Below, one piece after another: positions 12,088 through 23,200 of a stretch of DNA of 41,705 nt. Position 1 is the stretch's first letter. Each line of letters opens with the position of its first letter. The notes below the pieces were generated by a model. That model was given only the letters and a program-made list of their open reading frames with translations. It had not been told where the DNA came from and did no database searches. Position numbers and translations under genes: made by a program. The stretch comes from Lingula anatina (Eukaryota > Brachiopoda > Lingulata > Lingulida > Lingulidae), in NCBI RefSeq assembly GCF_001039355.2, contig NW_019775469.1, positions 905,956-947,660 of the forward strand, given 5' to 3'.

Positions 12088-13928
12088 TTCTAGCAAGGGC
12101 ACCGTTGACCGCAACCGATGGCAACTCACCGCATAATGTCTCGGTACACGTTGGGGACAAGGTGATGTTTAACTGTACTGCGTCTGGATACCCGTCTCCA
12201 ACCGTATGCTGGAGACATGGCAACCGCACTCTACTCAACTCAACAGCGAAACATATTATATTTCCAAATGGTAAACTATTGTTCATTAATAATCAGTCTA
12301 TTTCCATATCTAATATGGCAATTACGTCGTTGAGGTTTTTTTTTCTTTTTTTTTTGTTAGAAAGTCATTTTGTGGACGTCTCATATTTTATGAGCGACAT
12401 CAGAATAGAGGCTTTGCATTGTATATTTGGTATTATCTGAAATAATATCGTTTTTCGTTTCCTCTTTTAAATTCGCCTTGATTTACCCTAGGAACGCTAC
12501 AGTTAAAAAACGTGAACGCGAGTGATGCAGGGGACTATGTATGCGAGTGGTCAAACAGACTGGAGACTAACACATGGACGGCAAGTCTGACCGTAACGGA
12601 CAGCTCTAATTCCACCCCACCGCCATCCACAGCGGAGTATATATTCGGAGGTAATTTGGAACGTGTAGGCCTACTACTTAATAATAATAATAATAATAAG
12701 TATTTAAATACTTGTATCTAGGAAAAAGTGCTATCCTGTTAGTGTAGATTCAATAATTACGCAAAATATTGCATAAATACATGCTTTTTATTGCCATGAA
12801 AGACTGGTCCTTTATTGTTACGACACTTGCTTTTATTCCTTGAAGTCAGCTTAAAATCGTAAACATAATATCAGTTTTAACAGACCGGTATCGAAGATAC
12901 CAAAATACCACTCTGGTGAGTAGAAAAGAGCTTTGCATCCTTTATATTTCAGGCTCCGTCCTTGGTGTGATGCTGATCGCTTTAGTTGGCTTTATCATAT
13001 ATCGTGTCGCTCATAACAAAACTGTTGGCAACGGCTACACCCAAATAGACGACTCAACGCCACATTATTATCAGCGACAAAGTGAGTAATGACAAATGCC
13101 TCAATAATAAACAGGGGTCGGTTAAACATAAGAACTTCATACTGAAAGTTGGTCTTACATTTTGCACTATTTCCGTTCAGGAATAATGCGCACAAGTCCT
13201 TTAGAACACAGAAGTTATGAAAAACAAGAATCATTTATTTCTTGATATGACACATGAGATATATTTCATTTAATTGGAATGCAATTGATTCATCTCGGGT
13301 CTCAGTAGACTTAAATGTTGCATTTTATATCCGTACAAGAATCTGATGTAAGCTTAAGAGTAGATCCTGCGTAGTTTTGGTGAGATGGTGCAATTAAAAT
13401 TCTTTTATTACTTCGTAGTTATTATTATTATTTTTTTTTTTGTAAATTAAAATGGACACGTCTACGAAACATTTGCGGTGCTTTTGATAAACAACTCCCA
13501 TTTACAAGCACAGTATTAAGCAAATATCTTAACGCGGTTAAATTTAACTAAAAGTATTAAAATACTTTTATCCTCCCTGCTAACAGAGCTTACACACTTG
13601 CTGCTAACGACCTGTAACTTACCAACAAAGATCAAAACCATAATGGTATTTTAAAATCTCTGTGTATGGTATTTCAGCTCCAACAGTTGCCCCCGGGCAG
13701 GCCGTTCAAGAAGGGAGTTCAAATAATAACAATAGCAGCATTCTCCACGACGGCTATCAGGGAAGTTGGAACGACACTGACAATGGCAGCGAGAGAGCTT
13801 ACCGGTCTATGTCAGCAGACGACCCGCGGGGTGGCATTTTAACACCATCATTCCAAAATGAAGAAGAAGAACCGTGGCTATCATCCTTATATGTGACAAG
13901 TTCATCAAGGGTAGAGTCAGATCGATAA
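7461..13928 (+). CDS. Ig-domain type I membrane receptor, unnamed
   Basis: Seven exons (7461-7554, 9046-9170, 9832-10052, 12098-12270, 12492-12650, 12953-13081, 13678-13928) sum to 1152 nt, an exact 383-residue frame from ATG to TAA. The start is chosen because residues 1-27 or so form a signal peptide (basic MSPRK, then a WLLVVCPAVLFAI core). The ectodomain has an atypical Cys-rich Ig-like region (GESLTLNC to WTCAV) and a clear I-set/C2 domain: FNC, 12 residues on a Trp, then DAGDYVC. It carries about 13 N-glycosylation sequons. One transmembrane helix lies at about 259-275 (own exon), followed by a roughly 110-residue tail with a YTQI (Yxxphi) motif, an Asn/Ser run and an acidic end; no clear ITIM is seen. 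Introns between domain exons are mostly phase 1, as usual for Ig genes. A role in recognition or adhesion is inferred only. The exon 3/4 junction is ambiguous: a GC donor after 10048 with the TAG acceptor at 12093 gives the same length. Confidence 0.8.
7562..7614. repeat. (TA)n microsatellite beside splice donor
   Basis: An uninterrupted TA run of about 53 bases begins seven bases into intron 1 of the Ig receptor gene (donor at 7555). Apparent reading frames of alternating Ile-Tyr across it are artefacts. Confidence 0.95.
7615..9045. other. Ig receptor intron 1, no gene seen
   Basis: AT-rich intron after the microsatellite. I see no exon or recognisable repeat, apart from short poly-T/A runs and a short TATAA-type repeat near 8970-8990. 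Confidence 0.5.
10345..10484. repeat. Inverted repeat with (AT)n centre
   Basis: Arms of about 42 bases (10345-10386 and 10444-10484) are imperfect reverse complements and flank a TA microsatellite (10388-10419) and a poly-A stretch. Both arms carry AATTATGAA..ATGAAATTT..TTCTTATTG (in the right arm as its reverse complement). It lies in intron 3 of the Ig receptor gene and looks like a foldback/MITE-type element. Confidence 0.65.
11001..12085 (+). mobile_element. 5'-truncated CR1/jockey-type LINE
   Basis: An open frame at 11053-11883 (276 codons) encodes the C-terminal region of a non-LTR retrotransposon reverse transcriptase. It shows the NDSKTE motif, VKDLGVTLDE, SSRLNYCNSLLFG, IQNSAARLV and LHWLPVKQRIDYK, all typical of the CR1/jockey group. 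The catalytic YADD box is not intact; a possible trace (DTSLYY-like) occurs near 11001 in a different frame. The 3' end has the direct repeat GTAAGGCGCC (about 11999-12009 and 12022-12031), then CATATAAG and an (ATT)n tail at 12039-12085. It is in the sense orientation in intron 3 of the Ig receptor gene. The truncated 5' end and missing catalytic core mean it is inactive. Confidence 0.88.
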
Positions 13929-14835
13929 ACATTTCGTTCCAGTTCAAACTGAGATCTGGACATACGCTAGTATTATCTTTTCAGGTTAGATGGATTATAA
14001 TTACCAATTCAAGAAGACAAGTCTTGTTCAACTACTGTTCACGTATAGTTCAATCGGTGACATATCTTTCAAATAGGCCTTATTAGGGCTCAGATATAAA
14101 TGAAAATCACGTCCCTCCTTTTCGAGAATGATGAAAAGCAGCACAACAAATGACATGTTGTGCCACTGTATTCACTGAGATTGTCCACATTTCTCCTGCA
14201 TTTTCAAAGTGAGACAGACTTCGATTTCCCGGTGCTAGCAAGACTTTCGTTTATTTTCCGCGTTTTCAAAAACCAATACTAGGTTAGTTAATTTATTTCC
14301 CGTATCAAATAAGAGAGAACTAAATCATGATAACATAAATACATTTACTCGTACTAAAAGCATTGTTCCAACCATGATATGGCTAGACTAACCATACATC
14401 ACGAGATTAAAAAAGTTTCTATGCCTGACACAAATGTTGACTTTTTACTTATTTTTGCCGTCTTTACATTTTGTTGCCATTGATGAATTTGCATTTGGAC
14501 CTGTACAATACCTGTTTTTTTTATTACAAGGACATTGGAGAGTGAATGCTGCAAGGTTTTCTGCCATTTTTGCATTTTCTCCCACGTACCACAGGTAACC
14601 TATTTAATAGCAGCGAGTTTAATTTTTGCTTATTTCAAACCAAGACACAGAATATAAAGACATGTTAAAACAGGCAATAAAAAGGTTTACTTTTGTGTGT
14701 TATCATTTAGGACTTCTGTATTTTTTAGGTTAATTCCACATTGATGCAATTTATTAAAATTTTACTGACCCACTGTATATTCCAATGTTGTCTGATAATA
14801 ACTGGAGTTTGAAATAAACTTTGTGTATAAATGCA
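13929..14835 (+). other. Ig receptor 3' UTR
   Basis: No further reading frame is supported after the stop. AATAAA at 14813-14818 is the best poly(A) signal, giving a UTR of about 900 bases that ends close to, or overlaps, the end of the convergent USF transcript. Confidence 0.5.
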
Positions 14836-14896
14836 AGACAGATATTCAACGCAACATATCAAAGCATTTACAATACAACTTACAATGGCACCTGTA

Positions 14897-15765
14897 CATT
14901 TAATCTAGACATAAATTGTATCTTATTATCATTTAAAACTACACATTAACAGCCAAATTGCTACATTCTTCAGTGAAATAAAGCATGGTCACCTATACTC
15001 AGAGTACCATCTTGTTCTTTTTGCATCAACACCAGCCATGGATCAGATCTAGATCTATCATCATGCATTTGTTTTCAACGTATTATTCTCCACTGCTGTA
15101 TACTGCCACAGGATGGCTCCATCTGGACCTAGGATATCCCTCCCTACAACTCCCATACATCCCTCGGAGAAAACCACCATTGTTTTCTCACACAGCCACT
15201 TTGAAATGGCCCTCTTTTGTTAAAAACAGAGCTGCAAGAAAGGCCCTCATGATAAAGTTCAAGTTGAAACCTTTGGCCACAGCTGGAAGTGACTAACCAC
15301 AGATATCCCACTGCCTTGTTGACATCCACTTGCGCATATACATCTTCACAGTTATGGCAAGCAGGATGATGTGTCAGGATTTCCAAGGAACAGAAAATAA
15401 ATCAGGGTCATTTAAGAAATAACACACATCTCGGTTCTGTTCTCCCAATTAAAACAACTTTCTTACTAGAACTTGGTCCTCCCTCACATACTTAACTATG
15501 GTCTGTTCTGAATACATTAACAGTAGAACAAGGGATAGATAGCACCCCCCTGCTATGACAGCAACCCATGACAAATCAGCTGTAAAAGATTCTGGATGCA
15601 TATTACACCAAATAGCACCTAAGACTACATGAACTAGACTGCCGTACATTCAAGCCTCCTTATCCATGTGAAAGACTGCTCCAAACCACCCTCCAAAAAT
15701 ACTAGGAACAATATAAACTGTCATATTTGGGTTGAGTTTCCTTATAGTTTGCGGTGTTGAACCAA
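14897..15765 (-). other. USF 3' UTR (candidate)
   Basis: No gene is seen here on either strand. On the minus strand the nearest poly(A)-like signals are ATTAAA near 14896-14901 and AATAAA near 14750-14755, so the USF 3' UTR would be 0.85-1.0 kb. The exact end is not determined. Confidence 0.4.
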
Positions 15766-17278
15766 CTATGTTCCACTTGCTGCTAATTCTGCTGAAAGAA
15801 GTCCATGCTGTTGCATTTGTGCTCGTAGAAGAGCGTTTTCTTGTTTCAGTTCACTTATTTGTTGTTGTAAAAGATCGTGGTCCACGGATAACCTTTCTGC
15901 ATCTTTTAGTGTCTGTGCCATGCGTTCGTTAGCAGTACGCAGATCATTGATGTAGTCGCAGGCTTTGGCCAGGATACCTCCTTTACTTTGCTGGAAAGGA
16001 CAGGTTTTAACTGTTATAAAGGCATACATTCTCCCAAGGGCAACCTAACATGTTTCTAAATAGCTAAAGCAATTATACAATATTGGTTCAATACATTATA
16101 CAACATTGGAAGGGGGTGGGGGAGTTTTCCATTATCCAAAGTGGATCATCTTTTGAGTTTGGATGGATAATAAACATGAACAGATATTTTAATGGAAATC
16201 CTATGATTTAATAAAGCTGAGTTGTTTGGCTGGCATAATTCAATGAAATATATTGAAATATATCATAGGTTTTTGAAATGCATCACTTGAGATTTCACAT
16301 GGAAACAGTAAGCATTCTCTAACATTCACTGTGAGCCATAGTTTATGCAAGTGAACACTATGGCAGATAAACCATTTGTGACATCACACCTTTAAGAGAG
16401 ACGTGATGTCTGAGTGGGTTGTTGTGACATCACACCAGTGAGACAGTTTAACATATTGTGACATCACATCATTCTGTGACATCACTATGATCTCACATCC
16501 TGTTCAGAGATACCCTGCTGGCCCTGTTTGGTATACACACCTCACCTACCTGCCCTTGTTTAGTGTGGTCTTGAGCACAGTCTGGTACTAACTTGGACAG
16601 GGTCACTATCCAATTGTTGATCTTATCTCTCCGCCGCCTCTCAACTAAAAAACAGATACGCAAGCTTATTTGTGGAAAATTAAATATAACACAGATTTTA
16701 TTTTACAAATATGTATATGCAAAATAAAAGAACAAGGAATAAAATAATTTATGGGAATAAATAAAACAACATACACAGTTGCCATATTACAGCTAACCTA
16801 AATTTTGACATACACCTGGCAATAGAAAGGATGAACATTTTTAAAAGAACCAGAAAACCTGGAAAAAGTTTATCAGTTTTTGGTTTGCAAATACAAAAGA
16901 GAAGTTCCAATTGGAATAAGTAACCCACCTTCGTTATGGGTGGCTCTCCGCCTCTCATCTCGCCCTGTCCTGGCCCCCTCCATTTTGGGTGCGAATGCTG
17001 TCCTTGGTGCGATTGTCCTTTGTCCCTGCAGCACATCTTGGGGTGACATCATCACGTAGAACTGACCTGATGGATATGTTGATGAAAAAGGAAAAAGGAA
17101 ACAATGCGCCTTTATTTATCATGCACAGAAAATTGACTTTATTGTGAATGCATTCTACAATTTAACCAGTGGTAGATCTAGGATCTTGAGGGGGAGGAAG
17201 GGCAATAGGACAAAAAATTTGCTCTGCTTTTCTCAATAAAGAATGCTACACTGGTGATGGAAAGTGTCACTTGTTATA

Positions 17279-17322
<44 letters not shown>

Positions 17323-19798
17323 TTGTGTGTGTGTGTGTGTGCACCCAAGTGCATGGTTCGGAGGGGGGGGGGGGGGATACCTCCCATCAAGCCCTAGTTA
17401 TAAGCCCTGACATAACTATACCAAGACAAGTCTTACATCTAAACAACATTCTACTACAACAAAATGAGTATTTCACCAACCTCCAGCAGTGGTGACCTGC
17501 CCCAGAGTGGCGGCCGTGGTGAGCTCTGCCTGTGACGTGTCTCCGGCACCTGACACAGCCGGCAGGTAGGCAAACCGCGTCTCTCCAGGCTGACTCTCTG
17601 GGGTAGGGCTGCTGCCATTGCTGAACGGACTCTGGATTACAGCCTGAAAATACACAAAACCCATGTTATTTATGTAAATCACATATCCAATTCTGACTGT
17701 ATCTGTATAATTAAAGATACACTGATAAGTGAATCTGTCATCATATCACTTAGTTTCTCACATTTGTATGACTCATTTTGACCAATATTCTATCAATTGT
17801 CACTCTATGGATTGATATCCAAATAATGGAACAATGTGTACTTTGTGCTTATTTGATTGTGTACTGATGAATGTGCATCTGGAATATATTTAGAATTTAG
17901 AATCTAAACCTTTTAACTTTTGTTTCAGTCCATGTATCTAGTCAGGTACAAGAAATCTATAGCCCTTCAGTCCCCTGTTACAGCTTTTAAAATTAACAAA
18001 TTTATACAACATAAATAGTGTAGTTTTCTTTATATTAACTACACAGTGGGGCTACAAACGCACGCACGCACGCACACACACACACACAGTGAATTAAATA
18101 AGATAATGTCTAACAACAACAGAAATCCCAGGTATATTCTTACCTGTGCTACCTGTGTACCAGCAGGGAACCCTCCACTAGTAACAACCTGTGCCGTCTG
18201 TCCATCTTCCCCTGTTACCTGCACCACCCTGTATGTCACCTGGCCTGAAAAACAGAACACATTCGCATGGTTAACATGCATGGGAACATTGACTCTTTAC
18301 AACAGGTTAACTAGGTGATATTCACTGCTCATTGTAATACATTTCATTGAGGTTTGGTTTGTCACCATCTCATGCCTTGGAGAGGATCTGAGACATGGAC
18401 CTCGTAACTTGAAAGCACTGCGTATTGCGAATAGCGATATCACATAGAGGCTACAATGTATTATATGGGGCGAGTTATGGAATCGAGACGCTTGCACTCG
18501 GTCGCAATGCACGATGCTTTCGAGTTACGGGGCCATGGTTTCTCCTACCTTGAGGTCCGTCTGCCCTGAACTGGTACTGGACAGGGTCCAGTGTGATCTG
18601 CTGACCAGCACTTCCTATGATAGCTGTCCCCTGGTCTTCACCTGCCTCCCCTGCAATGTGAACAGGTGGGCTAAGTTAAAATGAACATGAATGACTAGTG
18701 TATTATAAAATATATAAATAAAAGGCAATTGTGAAGTTATTCTGAACTTAACACAGTGGCAAAATATTTTTAAAATATATCATATTTACTTTTATTGGGT
18801 GACTCTAGGATGAAATTACTTATAGGTTATTTTATTTCACATTGCTGAATCACTTGGTCAAATCAGAGTTAATTTTGAACTAAATCAATGAAAATTTTCA
18901 GAAAAAAATGTTCTTGAAAAAATTAGCATGTGTTTTTCTTTGGGGTAATTTTTCTACGCCAGCATGAGCCCCAGTTTCAATCAGAATACATTTAAAACAA
19001 ACACTGTAATTACCCTCTCCTTCCTCTCCCTGAGTAAGGTGGACCTGCACAGCTTCTTCATTAGAATCTTCAGAGGGCTTGTCTTGGGAGCTAAAATGAT
19101 GAGAAAATCATAACCATAACAATCTTATAACGATACTCCATAACACACTGAACAAACAAGAACTTTCAGCAATCTAGCAGGTATTTATGTAAAATTTTCA
19201 TGAGTCACCTTTAAGCTAAACTTTAAGTCTGAAAGGCAAACCTTTTAACAATTACCAGGAATGAAATTGAAAAGATAAATCAATAATACAGGATACATTC
19301 AAAATGACATACGCTTTTTGACATTATTATTCGTGTAAACAATGGGTAAGGCCTTTTTTTCTTGAGCTGACTTACAATTGGGAAAACAAAGTCTCAGTGC
19401 GGTCCAAAGTAAGGCCGTCTTTTATCATATACTTTATCACACGGCGATTAACATTCCTTCAACACATTTGCGTTATTTTGAAAAGTGTTGTGTCATCGTC
19501 TTCTTGCTCTTTTCAACACGCAATCTCATGTTTAACGTTTTTATTTGCAGCTTTACTATTGCACTAGAAAAATAGGATGAATACGCGACAAACACGGGGA
19601 AAAGAGTAACTTTGGGAAACACGGAGATTCTGGTCCAAAAATAGCTTCAATATATGACAGGTGCTCGACTTTCTCTAATCTCAGCAATGGAACGAATGAT
19701 TTTCACCTCATACTCAATCATTTCATACGAGCCCTTCTGAAAACCCCGATAACTTTTTTCACTTACCTCGGATCGAGCGAGTGATCTAACATATCCAT
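15766..19798 (-). CDS. USF2: Upstream stimulatory factor (USF), bHLH-zip
   Basis: USF dimers bind CACGTG E-boxes in the nucleus. Eight exons in transcription order (19798-19767, 19090-19014, 18650-18549, 18244-18144, 17643-17481, 17066-16929, 16644-16550, 15990-15766) give exactly 933 nt and 310 residues. The N-terminus MDMLDHSLDP matches the vertebrate USF2 start. Next come an acidic Gln-rich region, YQFRADGPQGQVTYRVVQVT (about 60-82), AVIQSPFSNG, and the USF-specific region QFYVMMSPQDVLQ (about 160-172). The basic region RDERRRATHNEVERRRR has the E-box-contacting residues in register (H202, E206, R210). Then the HLH with a CAQDHTKQGQQSKGG loop, helix 2 (ILAKACDYINDLR), and a leucine zipper to the end (LLQQQISELKQENALLRAQ). 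It probably represents the single pre-duplication USF, so the USF2 symbol marks similarity rather than strict orthology. It diverges from SRPRA across a shared promoter. Confidence 0.95.
16377..16487. repeat. TGTGACATCACA repeats in USF intron
   Basis: Four near-identical copies of TGTGACATCACA (about 16377, 16424, 16458 and 16475) plus one inverted relative (ACGTGATGTC at 16401-16410) lie in 110 bases between the last two USF exons. The core TGACATCA is a one-base variant of a CRE/ATF site and is nearly palindromic. The copies could be a chance simple-sequence cluster. Confidence 0.7.
17282..17342. repeat. (GT)n microsatellite
   Basis: GT dinucleotide run with one ATTT interruption, followed by a G-run near 17363-17376, within a USF intron. 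Confidence 0.95.
18059..18089. repeat. (CGCA)n/(CA)n microsatellite
   Basis: A short CGCA run passes into CA repeats within the USF intron between the exons at 18144-18244 and 17481-17643. Confidence 0.9.
18394..18537. mobile_element. MITE-like inverted-repeat element at USF splice donor
   Basis: A 144-base element has imperfect terminal inverted repeats of about 37 bases. The left arm is 18394-18430 (CATGGACCTCGTAACTTGAA and onward to TATTGCGA). The right arm, 18502-18537, reads as its reverse complement CATGGCCCCGTAACTCGAAA and onward to CATTGCGA. The interior is noticeably less AT-rich than the surrounding intron. Its right end is about 11 bases from the USF exon boundary at 18549, next to the 5' splice site. 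No clear target-site duplication is seen, so the class is unassigned. Confidence 0.6.
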
Positions 19799-20297
19799 GT
19801 GGTATGAGTGATGTATTCGAATTTGCCAGGAAGTATTGCGAGGTTGATCACGGGGCCAAACAACAGGTCATGTGAGAGAGAAAATGGACATGTGACAAAG
19901 ATGGCGATTCTAAGGCGCATCACACCAATGCGCAGTAATTTATCTAAACTCATGGACCATATATTTAGCAAATTAACGAATATAACAAAGGATAGGACGG
20001 TTGTTTTGTATGTCTTTATTGTGTTTTGAAAGGAAAATAATATTGGAAGAAAAACTTTAAAGTAAGAATGGAAAACTTAATTATGTTTTTTTCAAGCGAA
20101 TGGATATCATCATTCTCCAAAGGATAAGCATTGGGTGATGTGTCTTGCTCGAGACGCCTCACATTGTCCAATCAGCAGAGAGAAGTAGTATTCGGTAATC
20201 TACGTCATATTTACGGAAACACACGATACCGGAAAACGATTACGCATGTACGTTATTTACTTCCGGGAAGTCGTGTGTGTGGATTCTCAACGCCAAC
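19799..20297. promoter_or_regulatory. Bidirectional promoter, USF (-) and SRPRA (+)
   Basis: The two start codons are 499 bases apart and divergent. On the USF side there are two CATGTG E-boxes (19869-19874, 19889-19894) and a YY1-like AAGATGGCG (19898-19906). On the SRPRA side there is a CCAAT box CCAATCAG (20168-20175, NF-Y type), a CRE-like TACGTCAT (20201-20208), a CCGGAA ETS core (20229-20234) and the palindromic ETS-like ACTTCCGGGAAGT (20259-20271). No TATA box was picked out. The motifs are seen; their function is inferred. Confidence 0.65.
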
Positions 20298-23200
20298 ATG
20301 CTTGATTTATTTACAATTTTTAGCAAAGGAGGAATCGTCCTCTGGTGTTTTCAGAGTACCAGTGAGATATTCACTCCATCGGTCAATGCACTGATTAAAA
20401 GTGTTATTTTACAGGTAAGTTGATTTAAGACCTGTGTTTGTAAAATGGTTGTCAACGTGTACTAGCAGAATATACTTTCCATATGCTAAGCTTATCTCTC
20501 AATTTGTTCTTACTTCTACAATTTGTTTTACAGTTAAGCAATTTCAAAACCGACATCTCTAATTCAAACATAATTATTGGGACTTCATACCTTCATCCCA
20601 AATTCAGCATGCATATGTACACGCATGCACTAACAAATACTATCATACAAACACATCACATGCACGTAAACACAAACACAGTTATACACGCTGTTTGCAT
20701 ACATAAACACGTACGTGCAACCATTCACTCACAAACGCAGGTCCACACATATTAATTTTTTTCCTGATAAAGCAAATTTTTGTTTTAGGAGAGAGGTGGG
20801 AATAATGCATTTGACCATGAAGCACTCACACTTAAGTATAAGCTGGACAATGAGTTCGAGTTGGTGTTTGTGGTGAGTCCCTGTGTATTTTTATGTTGTT
20901 TGTATTTGCCTGCTCTAAAAATTTTTCCTTGCAAACTTTTCAAAATTCAAGCGATTTTCATTTTGTTTGATAATTAAGGATTTTATCTTATCTTTTAAAA
21001 TTTTTTTAAGATCCAGAGTGCATTTTAGTTCTATACTTGATTATTGCTATATATGACTTTCATTTAAGCTTTCATATAGAATTTCAATATTTCAACTTTT
21101 TATCTTTCATTTTTTAAATTTTTATAATATCCATCTTTAATGATTTATTTTATAGTGTTAAGTTGCGTTTTTTAAATACAAGTAATAAGTATATATGTTG
21201 TTAGAATTATTTCTCAACAAGGGACATGTACCTAATTTATAATTTAAGATGTGACACTAGTCTGAGGAATTATAGTCGAATAAAATTGAGTCTATGATGA
21301 AAAAAAATTTCAAAAAGCACCATGCTTTCCCTAAAAAACATGTTTGTACTAGTGTATAACATATGACTCACATTTGTTTTCAGGTGGCATATCAAAAGAT
21401 TTTACAGCTTTCATATGTGGACAAGTTCCTGAATGATATACAGATGGAGTTCCGTGACAAATATAAAGATGACCTGACACAAGGGAATCTGTCGAGAAAT
21501 TTCAACTTTACGGAAGACTTTAAAACATTGTTGAAGATAGCTGAAGACAATGTGAGGAAGGAAGCTCAAAAGCCGAAGTAAGTTTACTAGAAAAGGTTTT
21601 GGCTCGAATCAGTTAGAATATATTCAAGATGGACATTTCTTGTGAAAAGGGCAGTTTCTTTCTTTTAGAATACACTGGTGTCATGTATAGAAATTCACCT
21701 TTGGCTCTTTATGAAAAAAAAAAAAAAACAGTGGAGGCATTTTATACTTTGCCATGATTTAATAATAGATAATAAATTGTATATATTTATTTTTTTTTGT
21801 GGTGGGGGAGGAAGGATAGTGTTGGAAATTATAATGAATAACTAATAAGTTTAAGGTTATAAAATTTGAAAAGAGTAGACGGCGTTAAACTTAAAACATG
21901 ACATAGCAGAGGAATATAGAGTGTTGACAGAGAGGAGGGGGAGGGTGTAAATTGATTTACTGGTAGTGGTATTGAATTAGTTAATTAGTGTGGAACTATC
22001 ATCTTTCAGGGTGATGAAAAGTTTTGAAGAATCCCAGAAATCAAAAAAGACAGTGGCATCTATGATTGAGAACAAGAAGGAAACGCCAAAGTCTGTCAAG
22101 GAGCAGAAGAAAAAGGCTGCTGAGGCTATGAAAGGTGAGAGGGCTGAAGTTAGTTACTTACTTACCAGTTTTTAACTCTTATGTTTAATAATAAAGAAGT
22201 GAGTTTTTGTCCTCATAATGATGGTTTCTGCTGGTCATTGACTTACTGTGACCTCTCAGTGATCTTTCAGTGACCCTCAGGCAACCAGCAGAAGTCCTTA
22301 TGTCGAGGGCACAACATTGCCTTAAGTTTGTTAAATTTTTGATAAGTCCAGTATAAGTGTAAAAGGATCATAATTAATCATAAGTGCCTGTATGTGTTAC
22401 AGTAGCTAAGGCAGCTGAACAGACCACTGTGAGTAATGGTACATTGGATGAAGAGACTATTAGGAAGAACATCGAGAAAAAGTTTGGCCTCAACAAGAAG
22501 CCCAAGGCAGAGAAGGCCAAGTAAGTTGTTGAAAGTACTGGGTGTGATACAGCTTCCAAACTTGGTCTAGATTTTGTCAAGCTGTTCCTCTTTCAAGTAC
22601 TGTGTGATGTGTCTCTTTTTCAGTGTTACTGATTGCTAGGAGGAATGATGACCTTCTGAAGCACAAACATAAATGGAATTTGATGACCTGTTGCTCTTGC
22701 AGAATAAAAATCACCTTTCCTTTTTTTTTCAGGACAGAGAGCCCTGATGCCAACAAAAAGAAAGGAAAACAAGCACGAAAGTGGGACAAGGGTGGAACAG
22801 CCAAAGAGATGCGTGAGCTTGACTTTAGCGCCGCCAATGGTGACGGTGATAAAGGTAAAGACAGGGACCTGGATGAGACTTTACCCACAGAGGAAGATGT
22901 AAGTGCATTTTTCATCTTAAAAAAATATGTTTTCAGATACAGTCTATGGACAATAGGAAAGCAATGAGATTCAAAAGAAGAAAAGGTTGCAGATCTTGAT
23001 TTGATGATAAAATTTACACTGTATAATGTAACTAAATTTTCTTTATAAATATTGGGTAAGAAAAATCAAATACCTTTTTTTACTCAAACTGCCTTGATAT
23101 ATGTTAACAAGTTTAAATCCGTTTTTGTCTTAATTGCTTTTTGATGATTAAAGAATAAGAATTTAATGTAGATTTTTTATTTTATTAAAAATTCATGGAT

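Noticed and set aside
11954-12286. Minus-strand frame with a poly-Ile run
   Set aside because: It is a shadow of the (ATT)n LINE tail and the Ig exon on the other strand.
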